Source: Amycolatopsis albispora (GTDB lineage: Bacteria; Actinomycetota; Actinomycetes; Mycobacteriales; Pseudonocardiaceae). Taken from it: 64,000 bases of DNA. The stretch is taken from the NCBI RefSeq assembly GCF_003312875.1, contig NZ_CP015163.1, positions 7,254,001-7,318,000 on the forward strand, read 5' to 3'. The notes below the pieces were generated by a model, which made no database searches, was not told where the DNA came from, and saw only the letters and a program-made list of their open reading frames with translations. Positions 54,091 to 63,214 of this stretch are shown here, piece after piece (within the stretch, counting starts at the first letter, position 1; the number at the start of each line of letters is the position of its first letter). A program made the translations under genes and the position numbers.

Positions 54091-55968
54091 CTAGTTGGGC
54101 GCCCAGGAGGGCAGGATCCGGACGTCGTCCGCCTTGACGTAGGCGATCCGGTGGCCGAACTGGACCTGCACGAACTTCGTCTTGCCCCGCACCACCTGGT
54201 GGTCGGCCGGGTCGAAGTTGACCGCGTAGTAGTACTCGGAATCCGTGGTCAGGCCCAGCGTGTACCGCTGACCCGCGGGCATGGTGTACGGCAGCGGGAC
54301 CAGCTCGCGCGGGGTGATGCCCTCCGGATAGGCCTCCGGCTCCGGGTACGCGCCGCCGAAGATCTGCACCGGTCCCGTCTTGGGCGTGACCACCTTGCTC
54401 CGCACCGGTTTCGCGGTGGCGTTCGACGGGTTGTGGAACCAGCCCTTCTGGCCGAGGTACCACACCGCGGTCCAGTCGCCCCTGACCTCGGCGACCGCGT
54501 ACTGCTGGCCGCTGTCCACCCGACTGCCCACATCGGACACGTGCATTGTGGACTGCCCGGTTGCCGGGTGCAGCCCGATGTCCTTGAGCAGCGGTGCGTC
54601 CGCCCGCGGTTCCGTGCGCAGGATGACCGAAGTGGACCCGCGCGCGGGGCACAACTTCACGTTCGGCTCGCAGTATTCGAACGCGGGCTTGTTCGTGGCG
54701 AAGTCCGGGGCGATGGTCACCGCGCCGGTGTTCGGGCGCCAGTCGGCGGAGCCGGTGTCCGCGCGGTCGATCGGCGCGCCCAGCAGGTCGAAGTAGTGCG
54801 TCCAGTCCCAGTACGGGCCCGGATCCCAGTGCATGTCCTTGATCCGGGCCGGGGTCAGGCCGGGCACGTTGTCGTGGCCGATGATGTGGTCGCGGTCCAG
54901 CGGGATGTCGTACTTGGCGGCCAGGTAGCGGACCAGTTTCGCCGAGGTCCGGTACATCGCCTCGGTGTACCAGGTGCCCTTCGCGGCGAAGCCCTCGTGC
55001 TCCAGGCCGATCGACTTCGCGTTGACGTACCAGTTCCCGGCGTGCCAGGCGACGTCCTTGGTCGGCACGTGCTGGGCGATGTGGCCGTCGGCGGAGCGCA
55101 GCGAGTAGTGCCAGCTGACGTAGGTCGGGTCCTGCACCATCTCCAGCACACCGTTCCAGTAGCCCTCGGTGTCGTGGATGACGATGTAGTCGATCTTCTG
55201 GCTGTCCGGCCGGTCGGCCTTGTCGTGGTTGCCGTAACCGCCGGGGATTTCCTGGTAGGGGGCCGGGATCCACTCGCAGGAGATCCCTTGTGGACACTCG
55301 ATCGGCCCGGCCGCGGCCGGTACGCCCTTCGGTGCGGCGGTGGGCGTCGGGGCGAGGCTGATCCGCTGGCCGTCGTCGGTGACCCGTTCGACACCGGAGG
55401 CGATGGTGCCGAACACCTCGTCGGCGAACGCGGTGGCCGCCGACGGCTCCTCGCTCCCGCTGTACTTGGCCACCGCCTGGTACCAGTCACCGGTTTCGCG
55501 GTGGTAGGCGGCGAGCAGCGCGGCGCCGCCGCGGATGTTCTGCGCGGGGTCGGTGCGCAGCGTGGCCGCGTCCACCCCGGTCAGCTCGGCGGCGGTGTCC
55601 AGTGTCTGCAGGGAATCCGGTGGCGGGGCGGGCGGTCCGGCCTCGGGGTGCAGCGGCGGCCGCGACTCGTCCCCGCGCGGGTCCTCGCCGCCCTGGTCGT
55701 GGTGGGTGCCCACGCCCGCGGTCCGCAGATCGGTCAGGTGCATCGGGCCGTACCCGGCCGAGGTGCTCGGTGTGCCCGCGTTGGTGTCCCATCGGGACTC
55801 GAGGAACGAGACGCCGAGCAGAACGTCCTGCGGTACCCCGAATTCGGCCGCCGCCGCGGCGAAGTCCCGCTGCCGCTGCTGGTCGGCCGGTGCCGCCTGG
55901 GCGGCGGGCACGGAAACCGCGCCCGCCGCCAGGAGCAGCACCGCCAGTCTTGCTGCTGTTCGCCGCAT
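54091..55968 (-). CDS. Secreted N-acetylmuramoyl-L-alanine amidase with lytic-transglycosylase-like domain
   Basis: The 625-residue protein has a Sec signal peptide (residues 1-25). A lysozyme-like domain follows (about 35-165; PQDVLLGVSFLESRW with a candidate catalytic Glu, and GGAALLAAYHRETGDW). The Amidase_2 domain (about 255-380) has IDYIVIHDTEG, WHYSLRSADG and IGHDNVPG with zinc-binding histidines. The C-terminal part (450-625) is beta-rich and SH3-like, possibly cell-wall binding. It likely cuts peptidoglycan during growth, division or spore work. It is convergent with tsaD. Confidence 0.88.
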   Translation of the reverse strand: MRRTAARLAVLLLAAGAVSVPAAQAAPADQQRQRDFAAAAAEFGVPQDVLLGVSFLESRWDTNAGTPSTSAGYGPMHLTDLRTAGVGTHHDQGGEDPRGDESRPPLHPEAGPPAPPPDSLQTLDTAAELTGVDAATLRTDPAQNIRGGAALLAAYHRETGDWYQAVAKYSGSEEPSAATAFADEVFGTIASGVERVTDDGQRISLAPTPTAAPKGVPAAAGPIECPQGISCEWIPAPYQEIPGGYGNHDKADRPDSQKIDYIVIHDTEGYWNGVLEMVQDPTYVSWHYSLRSADGHIAQHVPTKDVAWHAGNWYVNAKSIGLEHEGFAAKGTWYTEAMYRTSAKLVRYLAAKYDIPLDRDHIIGHDNVPGLTPARIKDMHWDPGPYWDWTHYFDLLGAPIDRADTGSADWRPNTGAVTIAPDFATNKPAFEYCEPNVKLCPARGSTSVILRTEPRADAPLLKDIGLHPATGQSTMHVSDVGSRVDSGQQYAVAEVRGDWTAVWYLGQKGWFHNPSNATAKPVRSKVVTPKTGPVQIFGGAYPEPEAYPEGITPRELVPLPYTMPAGQRYTLGLTTDSEYYYAVNFDPADHQVVRGKTKFVQVQFGHRIAYVKADDVRILPSWAPN

Positions 55969-56049
55969 CTACCGGCCCCCAGTGCTAGGTGGTTGTGGTG
56001 AGCACCTACCTAACACCGCGCGGACCTCGTGAGGAAGAGCCCGTTCGGC

Positions 56050-57621
56050 TCAGGCCGGGTTGAGCGCGGGCACCCGGTCCTCGACCACGAAGCTGGCCGC
56101 CGTGCTGACCGGTGCGTCCGGCTTGGTGACGTAGGGCAGTACGCGGTAGTCGGCGCGCAGCTCGTCCGCGGTGAACTTGGTGCGGATGTACCCGCGGCGG
56201 TTGCGGTGGAACTTCACGTGCGGGTTCTCGTCGAGCACGGCCTGGTTCGGGTCGTCGTTGCCGTCGCGGCCGCTGGTGATCGAGGTGGTGACCAGCTCGA
56301 CGCCGACGCCCTTCGAGTCCGGCTGCCCGTAGGTCTCCTTGACCTCGGCCGCCCAGTGCCGGTGCACGTCACCGGTGAGCACCACGCCGTTGCGCACCGC
56401 CGAGTCGCCCATCGCGGCGGCGATGCGGTCGCGGTTGACCTTGTAGCCGTCCCAGGCGTCCATGTTGTACCCCTCGGCCGCGCCGGGGGTGAGGTCGATC
56501 TGGGCGAAGAACACCTGCTGGCCGAGCACGTCCCAGCGGGCGCGCGAGGCGTTGAACCCGTCGATGATCCACTTCTCCTGCTCGGCGCCGGTGATCGACC
56601 GGGTCGGCGCGAGGCGCTCGGCGCAGTTGGCCTTCACGCCGTCGCCGCACGCCTGGTTGTCGCGGTACTGGCGGGTGTCGAGCATGTGGAAGGTGGCCAG
56701 GTCGCCCCAGGCGAGGCGGCGGTAGAGGCGCATGTCGATGCCGTTGGGACGGGCGGTGCGGCGCAGCGGCATGTTCTCGTAGTAGGCCTGGAAGGCGGCC
56801 TTGCGGCGGGCGAGGAAGGCTTCGCCGGGGGTCTGCGAGGAGTCCTCCGGGACCTCGTCGGCCCAGTTGTTCTCGGTCTCGTGGTCGTCCCAGACCACCA
56901 GCCAGGGCGCGGTCGCGTGCGCGAGCTGCAGGTCCGGGTCGGTCTTGTACTGGCCGTGGCGGAGGCGGTAGTCGGCGAGCTTGACGGTCTCCGGGCCAAT
57001 CACCTTGCGGACCTCGTTCGCGCCGGCGGCGTACTCGTACTGGTAGTCGCCGAGGTGCAGGATCAGGCCCGGCTCGTCCTGGGCGAGGTGGCGGTAGGCG
57101 GTGAAGTAGCCCTGGCCGTAGTGCGAGCAGGAGGCGAAGCACATGGTGAGGTCGCCCAGCTGGCCCGGCGCGGGCGCGGTGCGGGTGCGGCCGACCGGGG
57201 AGATCTCGGAGCCGGTGCGGAAGCGGTAGAAGTACTCGGTGCCCGGCGCCAGGCCGTCGGCCTCGACGTGCACGCTGTGCGCCGCCTCCGGGCTCGCCCA
57301 GGTGCGGCCGCGGCGGACCAGGTCGGTGAACTTCTCGTCCTTGGCGATCTGCCACTCGACCACCTGGCCGCGGGCGGGCATGCCGCCGAGGCCGTCCTCG
57401 GCGAGCGGGTTGCGGGCGAGGCGGGTCCAGAGCACGACGCTGTCGGTGCAGGGGTCGCCGGACGCGACGCCGAGGGTGAACACCTCACCGGGGGCGGCGG
57501 CGAGGCCCGCGCCGGCGGAGGCGGAGGCGCGGGCGAGTCCGGAAGCGCCCAGAGCGGCCAGGCCGAGCGCGCCGGCGCCGCCGAGCAGGACGGAACGCCG
57601 GGAAGGGGTGCTCATCGACAC
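56050..57621 (-). CDS. phoD: Alkaline phosphatase PhoD, Tat-exported
   Basis: PhoD is a secreted calcium/iron-dependent phosphodiesterase and phosphomonoesterase for phosphate supply. The 523-residue protein has a Tat signal (SRRSVLLGGAG) and metal-site motifs FASCSHYGQGYF, LHLGDYQYEY, WDDHETENNW and LTGDVHRHW. GTG 57621 is chosen because GAGGAG precedes it by five bases; ATG 57615 is two codons later. A PHO-box-like pair of repeats lies upstream (57698-57719). Confidence 0.95.
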   Translation of the reverse strand: MSMSTPSRRSVLLGGAGALGLAALGASGLARASASAGAGLAAAPGEVFTLGVASGDPCTDSVVLWTRLARNPLAEDGLGGMPARGQVVEWQIAKDEKFTDLVRRGRTWASPEAAHSVHVEADGLAPGTEYFYRFRTGSEISPVGRTRTAPAPGQLGDLTMCFASCSHYGQGYFTAYRHLAQDEPGLILHLGDYQYEYAAGANEVRKVIGPETVKLADYRLRHGQYKTDPDLQLAHATAPWLVVWDDHETENNWADEVPEDSSQTPGEAFLARRKAAFQAYYENMPLRRTARPNGIDMRLYRRLAWGDLATFHMLDTRQYRDNQACGDGVKANCAERLAPTRSITGAEQEKWIIDGFNASRARWDVLGQQVFFAQIDLTPGAAEGYNMDAWDGYKVNRDRIAAAMGDSAVRNGVVLTGDVHRHWAAEVKETYGQPDSKGVGVELVTTSITSGRDGNDDPNQAVLDENPHVKFHRNRRGYIRTKFTADELRADYRVLPYVTKPDAPVSTAASFVVEDRVPALNPA

Positions 57622-57697
57622 GAGAACTCCTCAACAAAGTGGTGGGACCGGCTGTCGCCCTCGATCGCACTTCGCGGGCGAAGAACGGGACAACCGT

Positions 57698-57719
57698 CCG
57701 GGGTGACCACTCCGTGAAT
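57698..57719 (-). promoter_or_regulatory. Candidate PHO box of phoD
   Basis: On the phoD strand two adjacent 11-base units, ATTCACGGAGT and GGTCACCCCGG, match the direct-repeat pattern bound by PhoP in Streptomyces; the second matches 10 of 11 positions by eye. They lie about 77-98 bases upstream of the start. GTTCAACACCG, 16 bases further upstream, may be an extra unit. Confidence 0.5.
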
Positions 57720-57878
57720 TCCTTTCGCTTTCGTGCGGTGTTGAACACGCATCCGGTCGCCTGGGGCAGGCCGCGGTGGGTCCAGGAGCGAGAAGAACCG
57801 CCGAAGGGCGACGCGCGGAACAAAGGCGCCGGTCAGTGCCGTTGTACGGGGTGCGGCCCGGCGTCAAGCGGACCCTCC

Positions 57879-57908
57879 TTGCGCGACTAGCACTCACCTG
57901 GCTAGAGT
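57879..57908 (+). promoter_or_regulatory. Promoter of groES-groEL
   Basis: TTGCGC (57879-57884) and TAGAGT (57903-57908) are 18 bases apart and overlap the CIRCE element, as expected for HrcA-repressed promoters. The rest of the 396-base phoD-groES gap holds the PHO box candidate and a leader of about 100 bases before groES. Confidence 0.65.
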
Positions 57909-57913
57909 GCTAA
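57887..57913. promoter_or_regulatory. CIRCE operator (HrcA binding site)
   Basis: CTAGCACTC, a 9-base spacer and GAGTGCTAA match the CIRCE consensus with a single change in the first base. HrcA would repress groESL here and release on heat stress. Confidence 0.95.
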
Positions 57914-58017
57914 TTGCACGGCACCGCACACGCCCCGGCACCCGCGACGGCGGGGTGGTAGGAGTCGTAAACCTTCAAACCTGCCAACGCTTTCTCTCGA
58001 CCGTGGAGGTCAACCCG

Positions 58018-58311
58018 GTGAGCGTGAACATCAAACCGCTCGAGGACAAGATCGTTGTCCAGACGAGTGAGGCCGAGGAGACCACGGCTTCCGGTCTGGT
58101 CATCCCCGACACCGCCAAGGAAAAGCCCCAGGAGGGCAAGGTTCTGGCCGTTGGCCCGGGCCGCATCGACGACAAGGGCAACCGCGTCCCGGTGGACGTC
58201 AAGGAAGGCGACGTCGTCATCTACTCCAAGTACGGCGGTACCGAGGTCAAGTACAACGGCGAGGACTACCTGATCCTCTCCGCCCGCGACGTGCTGGCCG
58301 TCATCAACTGA
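58018..58311 (+). CDS. groES: Co-chaperonin GroES
   Basis: The 97-residue lid of the GroEL chamber shows [13 protein letters not shown], the mobile-loop region [26 protein letters not shown] and the end [17 protein letters not shown] 58018 follows GGAGG and gives the normal length; longer in-frame extensions lack support. It is first in the groES-groEL operon under CIRCE control. Confidence 0.97.
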   Translation: MSVNIKPLEDKIVVQTSEAEETTASGLVIPDTAKEKPQEGKVLAVGPGRIDDKGNRVPVDVKEGDVVIYSKYGGTEVKYNGEDYLILSARDVLAVIN

Positions 58312-58330
58312 CGTCCGCTCTGCAGCGCAT

Positions 58331-58369
58331 GACGCCCCGGGGCCCCGATAACCGGGGAGCCGGGGCGTC
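58331..58369 (+). terminator. Hairpin between groES and groEL (attenuator or processing site)
   Basis: GACGCCCCGG pairs with CCGGGGCGTC, and a further short GC stem lies inside. There is no U-tract and groEL has no separate promoter in the 98-base gap that I can see, so partial termination or RNA processing is more likely than a full stop. Confidence 0.6.
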
Positions 58370-58397
58370 CGTGCGTGCCAACCACTTGGAAAGGTAA

Positions 58398-60026
<1,629 letters not shown>

Positions 60027-60047
60027 AAGCAGCACAGCAGTACCGAG

Positions 60048-60087
60048 AAGGGGCGGCATCCCACGCGGATGCCGCCCCTTCCTTTTG
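60048..60087 (+). terminator. Terminator of the groESL operon
   Basis: AAGGGGCGGCATCC and GGATGCCGCCCCTT form a 14-bp perfect stem with loop CACGC, followed by CCTTTTG. Confidence 0.95.
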
Positions 60088-60103
60088 TCCCTTTTGGCCC
60101 AGT

Positions 60104-60123
60104 TCTGCTTTTGCGGGCAAAAG
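60104..60123. repeat. Dispersed palindrome, intergenic copy
   Basis: GG-centred copy with intact core, between the groEL terminator and the dehydrogenase stop. It is the first clear copy after a gap of about 20.8 kb. Confidence 0.88.
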
Positions 60124-60136
60124 ACGGATCCGCAGG

Positions 60137-60877
60137 TCAGGCGTTGGTTCCGGAGTCGATGGTGACCGCCGAGCCGGTCAGGAAGCGGCCCGCGTCCCCG
60201 GCCAGGTGGGCCACCGTGGCGGCGATGTCCCCGGCCTTCATGAACTCGCCGTAGGCCGAGACTTCCCGCTGCCCGCCGGCGTGCTCGCCGTCCGCCGGGT
60301 TCATGTCGGTGTCGGTCGAGCCGGGCTGCACCAGCACCGCCGCGATGTCCCGCGGGCCGAGGTCCCGCGCGAGGCCCCTGGTCAGCCCCAGCAGCGCGGA
60401 CTTGCTCGCCGAGTACAGGCTCAGCCCCGGCCACGGCACGCGCTCCGCCAGGTTGCTGCCGATGGTCAGGATCCGCCCGCCCTCGCCCATGTGCCTCAGC
60501 GCGGCCTGCGTCGCCACGAAGACCGCCCGCACGTGGATGGCGAAGGTGCGGTCGATCTGCTCGACGGTGACCTCTTCAATGGACGCGGTCGGGAAGATGC
60601 CCGCGTTGTTCACCAGGATGTCCAGCCCGCCGAGCGCTTCGGCGGCCTGGTCGACGGCGGCGGTCAGCGCGGCCGGGTCGGCGCTGTCGGCCTGGATGGC
60701 GAGGCTCTTGCGGCCGAGGCCCTCGATCGCCGTGGCCACGGAAGCCGCCCGGTCCGCCGCGCTGGTGTAGGTCAGCGCCACGTTCGCGCCCTCGGCCGCC
60801 AGCCGCGTGGCGATCGCCGCGCCGATGCCCCGGCTGCCGCCGGTGACCAGTGCCGTCCGCCCGTCCAGTGTGCTCAT
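60137..60877 (-). CDS. Short-chain dehydrogenase/reductase
   Basis: The 246-residue classical SDR has the cofactor motif TGGSRGIG, NNAG, catalytic Ser in TIGSN and the YSASK Tyr/Lys pair. AEGANVALTYTS suggests NADPH preference. It is divergent from a TetR regulator with two matching operators between them, the usual arrangement of a repressed detoxification gene. The substrate is not predictable. Confidence 0.93.
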   Translation of the reverse strand: MSTLDGRTALVTGGSRGIGAAIATRLAAEGANVALTYTSAADRAASVATAIEGLGRKSLAIQADSADPAALTAAVDQAAEALGGLDILVNNAGIFPTASIEEVTVEQIDRTFAIHVRAVFVATQAALRHMGEGGRILTIGSNLAERVPWPGLSLYSASKSALLGLTRGLARDLGPRDIAAVLVQPGSTDTDMNPADGEHAGGQREVSAYGEFMKAGDIAATVAHLAGDAGRFLTGSAVTIDSGTNA

Positions 60878-60891
60878 GCCCGCTCCTATTC

Positions 60892-60907
60892 TGTATCGGT
60901 CGTTAAA
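60892..60907. promoter_or_regulatory. TetR-type operator 1
   Basis: TGTATCGGTCGTTAAA is a near copy of operator 2 and lies 15 bases before the dehydrogenase start, where a repressor would block its promoter. Confidence 0.65.
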
Positions 60908-60943
60908 TAAAAGCCGGGCGTACGATGGGGCGTCAAGGGTTTT

Positions 60944-60959
60944 TGTATCGCTTGTTACA
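60944..60959. promoter_or_regulatory. TetR-type operator 2
   Basis: TGTATCGCTTGTTACA has TGTA/TACA ends and matches operator 1 at 13 of 16 positions. It ends 11 bases before the TetR start, so the repressor probably controls itself. Confidence 0.7.
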
Positions 60960-60970
60960 GAAGGTGGGGC

Positions 60971-61579
60971 ATGTCACCTCGTGGCCGTCCGCGCGCGTTC
61001 GACCGTGACGCCGCGCTCCGCGAAGCCATGTACGTGTTCTGGCGGCGCGGGTACGAGGGCGCCTCGATCGGCGACCTGACCAGCGCGATGGGCATCAACT
61101 CACCCAGCCTGTACGCGGCCTTCGGGTGCAAGGAGGCGCTGTTCCGAGAGGCCGTCGAGCTGTACGGCCGCACCTACGGCGGGCTGACCGCCAATGCGCT
61201 GGCCGAGGAGCCGACCGCGCGCGAGTCGATCGAGCGCATGCTGCGGGACAACGTGCGCGGGTACACCGAGCCGGACCTGCCGTCGGGCTGCATGGTGGTG
61301 CACGCGGCGACCAACTTCGCGGTGGCCAACCAGGGCGTGCACGACTTCCTGGTCGAGCAGCGCCGCGACAACCACCGGTCCATCTTGGACCGGGTCCGCC
61401 GTGGACAGTCCGAAGGCGACGTGAGCGCGGAAGCGGATGCCGACACCATGGCGCTGTTCTACGAAACCGTCCTTTATGGACTTTCCGTGCAGGCGCGCGA
61501 CGGTGTCGGGCAGGAGGAGCTCAAGTCCGTTGTGGACTCCGCGATGCTGGTGTGGCCGGCCTTCGCCGGCCGGACATGA
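60971..61579 (+). CDS. TetR-family repressor
   Basis: The 202-residue protein has an N-terminal helix-turn-helix (RDAALREAMYVFWRRGYEGASIGDL, AMGINSPSLYAAFGCKEALF) and a helical ligand domain. ATG 60971 follows AGGTGGGG. It should repress the divergent dehydrogenase and itself through the two TGTATCG sites, released by an unknown small molecule. Confidence 0.93.
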   Translation: MSPRGRPRAFDRDAALREAMYVFWRRGYEGASIGDLTSAMGINSPSLYAAFGCKEALFREAVELYGRTYGGLTANALAEEPTARESIERMLRDNVRGYTEPDLPSGCMVVHAATNFAVANQGVHDFLVEQRRDNHRSILDRVRRGQSEGDVSAEADADTMALFYETVLYGLSVQARDGVGQEELKSVVDSAMLVWPAFAGRT

Positions 61580-61580
61580 C

Positions 61581-61612
61581 GAAGGCGCCTCCCCGGGGCG
61601 GGAGGCGCCTTC
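61581..61612. terminator. Terminator between convergent TetR and whiB genes
   Basis: GAAGGCGCCTCCC and GGGAGGCGCCTTC form a 13-bp perfect stem with a short CGGGGC loop. Confidence 0.9.
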
Positions 61613-61624
61613 ACCGGAGCGGGT

Positions 61625-61927
61625 TCAGGAACCGGACAGGCTCAGCGAGCGCTTGCCCGCCTTGATGATGTTCTCGCGTTCGGATTCCGAAAGCCCGCCC
61701 CAGATGCCGTACGGCTCGTGCACGGCCAGCGCGTGCCGTCGGCACATCTCCAGCACCGGACAGGCCTGGCAGATAGCCTTCGCTTTGGCTTCTCGTCTGG
61801 CCCGCGCGGGGCCTCGTTCCCCGTCGGGGTGGAAGAAGGAGCCGCTGTCCATCCCCCGGCAAGACCCCTCGAGTTGCCAGTCCCACACATCGGCGTTGGG
61901 GCCAGGGAGCCTGCGCGTGTCTGCCAT
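61625..61927 (-). CDS. whiB3: WhiB-family redox-sensing regulator, WhiB3/WhiD type
   Basis: The 100-residue protein has four cluster-binding cysteines (GSCRGMD, ICQACP, EMC), the turn GIWGGLSE and a basic end. LPGPNADVWDWQLEGSCRG and FFHPDGERG are the hallmarks of M. tuberculosis WhiB3 and Streptomyces WhiD, which bind an iron-sulfur cluster and act with the main sigma factor in redox and differentiation control. GGAGG precedes the ATG. The place beside groEL1 matches Rv3416. Confidence 0.93.
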   Translation of the reverse strand: MADTRRLPGPNADVWDWQLEGSCRGMDSGSFFHPDGERGPARARREAKAKAICQACPVLEMCRRHALAVHEPYGIWGGLSESERENIIKAGKRSLSLSGS

Positions 61928-62142
61928 CGTGACCGCCTCCGCTATCCGGGATTTCGCCGCCGGATTCCGCAGTTCCTACAACGCTCGCTACTCCATTCGG
62001 TGCAACGGGCGTAACGTTAGAAGCGCGCCAATACTTGTTCAAGAGATCCGGCCCGATTCAGCCGTTAGGCATCCCCCGGATGTGTGAGAGGCCGCACAGC
62101 CCCGGCTTGCCACCCCTCTGACCGGCCTGGATATTGGGGCAA

Positions 62143-63210
62143 GTGGGATCAGAGGGCGACTCGGATCACGCAGCAGGCCACTTGGTGATGCCTGCTGCGG
62201 ACGAGTCCGATCCCAGCGAACCGAGCCTTCCTGTCGCTTCCGTCGCGCGTCGCCTCGGCGTCGCGCCGGCCACGCTGCGGACGTGGGACCGGCGCTACGG
62301 GCTCGGGCCGAGCCACCACGTCGGCGGGCGTCACCGCCGTTACGGGCCGCGGGACATCGGCCGCCTCGAGCTGATGCAGCAGGCGCTGCTGCGGGGCACG
62401 TCCACCGCGGAGGCCGCCCGGTATGCGCTCGAACGCATGCCGAAGGCGCCGGAGATGTCCGCCGCCCTGCGCATCGACACCCCGGACGGCGAACTGCTCG
62501 TCCCGTCCCGGCCCGCCCGTCTCCCGCCACCGCCCTCAACGGAGCAATTGCTTGCGGAAGCAGGTGACCCCGGGCAGTCGCGGCTGGCGCGGCGGCTGAG
62601 CACGGCGGCCCTCGCGCTCGACTCGCGGGCGGTGGAGCGCACGCTGGCCGAGGCGATCGAGCGGTTCGGCGTGCTGTCGGCGTGGTCGGGGGTGCTGCAG
62701 CCGGTGCTCACCGCGCTTGCCGACCGGTGGCGGGGCAGCGGCAACTCGGCCGGGGCGGAGGTCGAGTACCTGCTCGCCGACGCCGTGCTCGCCGCGTTGA
62801 TCCGCGCCACACCCGTGCTCGACGAACCGCGCAACGTCCGTCCGGTGCTGCTCTCGTCCGTGCCGGAGGAGCGGGACGGGCTGGCGCTGTACGCGCTGGC
62901 GGCCGAACTGGCGTGCCGGGGCGTCGGCACCCAGCTGTTCGCCACGCCGCTGCCCGCCGAGGTGCTGGCGGTCGCCGTCCGCCGGGCCGCGCCCGCGGCC
63001 GTGGTGCTGTGGGCGCGCCGGTCGGGCGCGGCGCACCCGCGGTTGTTCTCGCGGGTCATGCGGGGGCGTCAGCGGAGCAGGCTGTTCGCCTGCGGGCCCG
63101 GCTGGGACGCCGCGGGGCTCCCGGCGAAGGTCGAACTGCTCGACGACCTGGCCGCCGCGGTCGACCGCGTGGAGTACGTGCTGCTCGGTCCGCTCGGTCC
63201 GCGAGACTGA
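62143..63210 (+). CDS. MerR-family regulator with a B12-binding-like C-terminal region
   Basis: The protein of about 355 residues has an N-terminal MerR helix-turn-helix (VASVARRLGVAPATLRTWDRRYGL, HRRYGPRDIGRLELM). Residues 130-350 have the size and layout of the cobalamin-binding part of CarH/LitR-like proteins, but the usual His ligand motif is not visible, so it may not bind B12. The start is uncertain: GTG 62143 has a weak GGGG and a -10-like GATATT just upstream; ATG 62188 and TTG 62134 are in frame. A degenerate palindrome at 62547-62564 encodes QLLAEAG. Confidence 0.8.
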   Translation: MGSEGDSDHAAGHLVMPAADESDPSEPSLPVASVARRLGVAPATLRTWDRRYGLGPSHHVGGRHRRYGPRDIGRLELMQQALLRGTSTAEAARYALERMPKAPEMSAALRIDTPDGELLVPSRPARLPPPPSTEQLLAEAGDPGQSRLARRLSTAALALDSRAVERTLAEAIERFGVLSAWSGVLQPVLTALADRWRGSGNSAGAEVEYLLADAVLAALIRATPVLDEPRNVRPVLLSSVPEERDGLALYALAAELACRGVGTQLFATPLPAEVLAVAVRRAAPAAVVLWARRSGAAHPRLFSRVMRGRQRSRLFACGPGWDAAGLPAKVELLDDLAAAVDRVEYVLLGPLGPRD

Positions 63211-63214
63211 CCGG

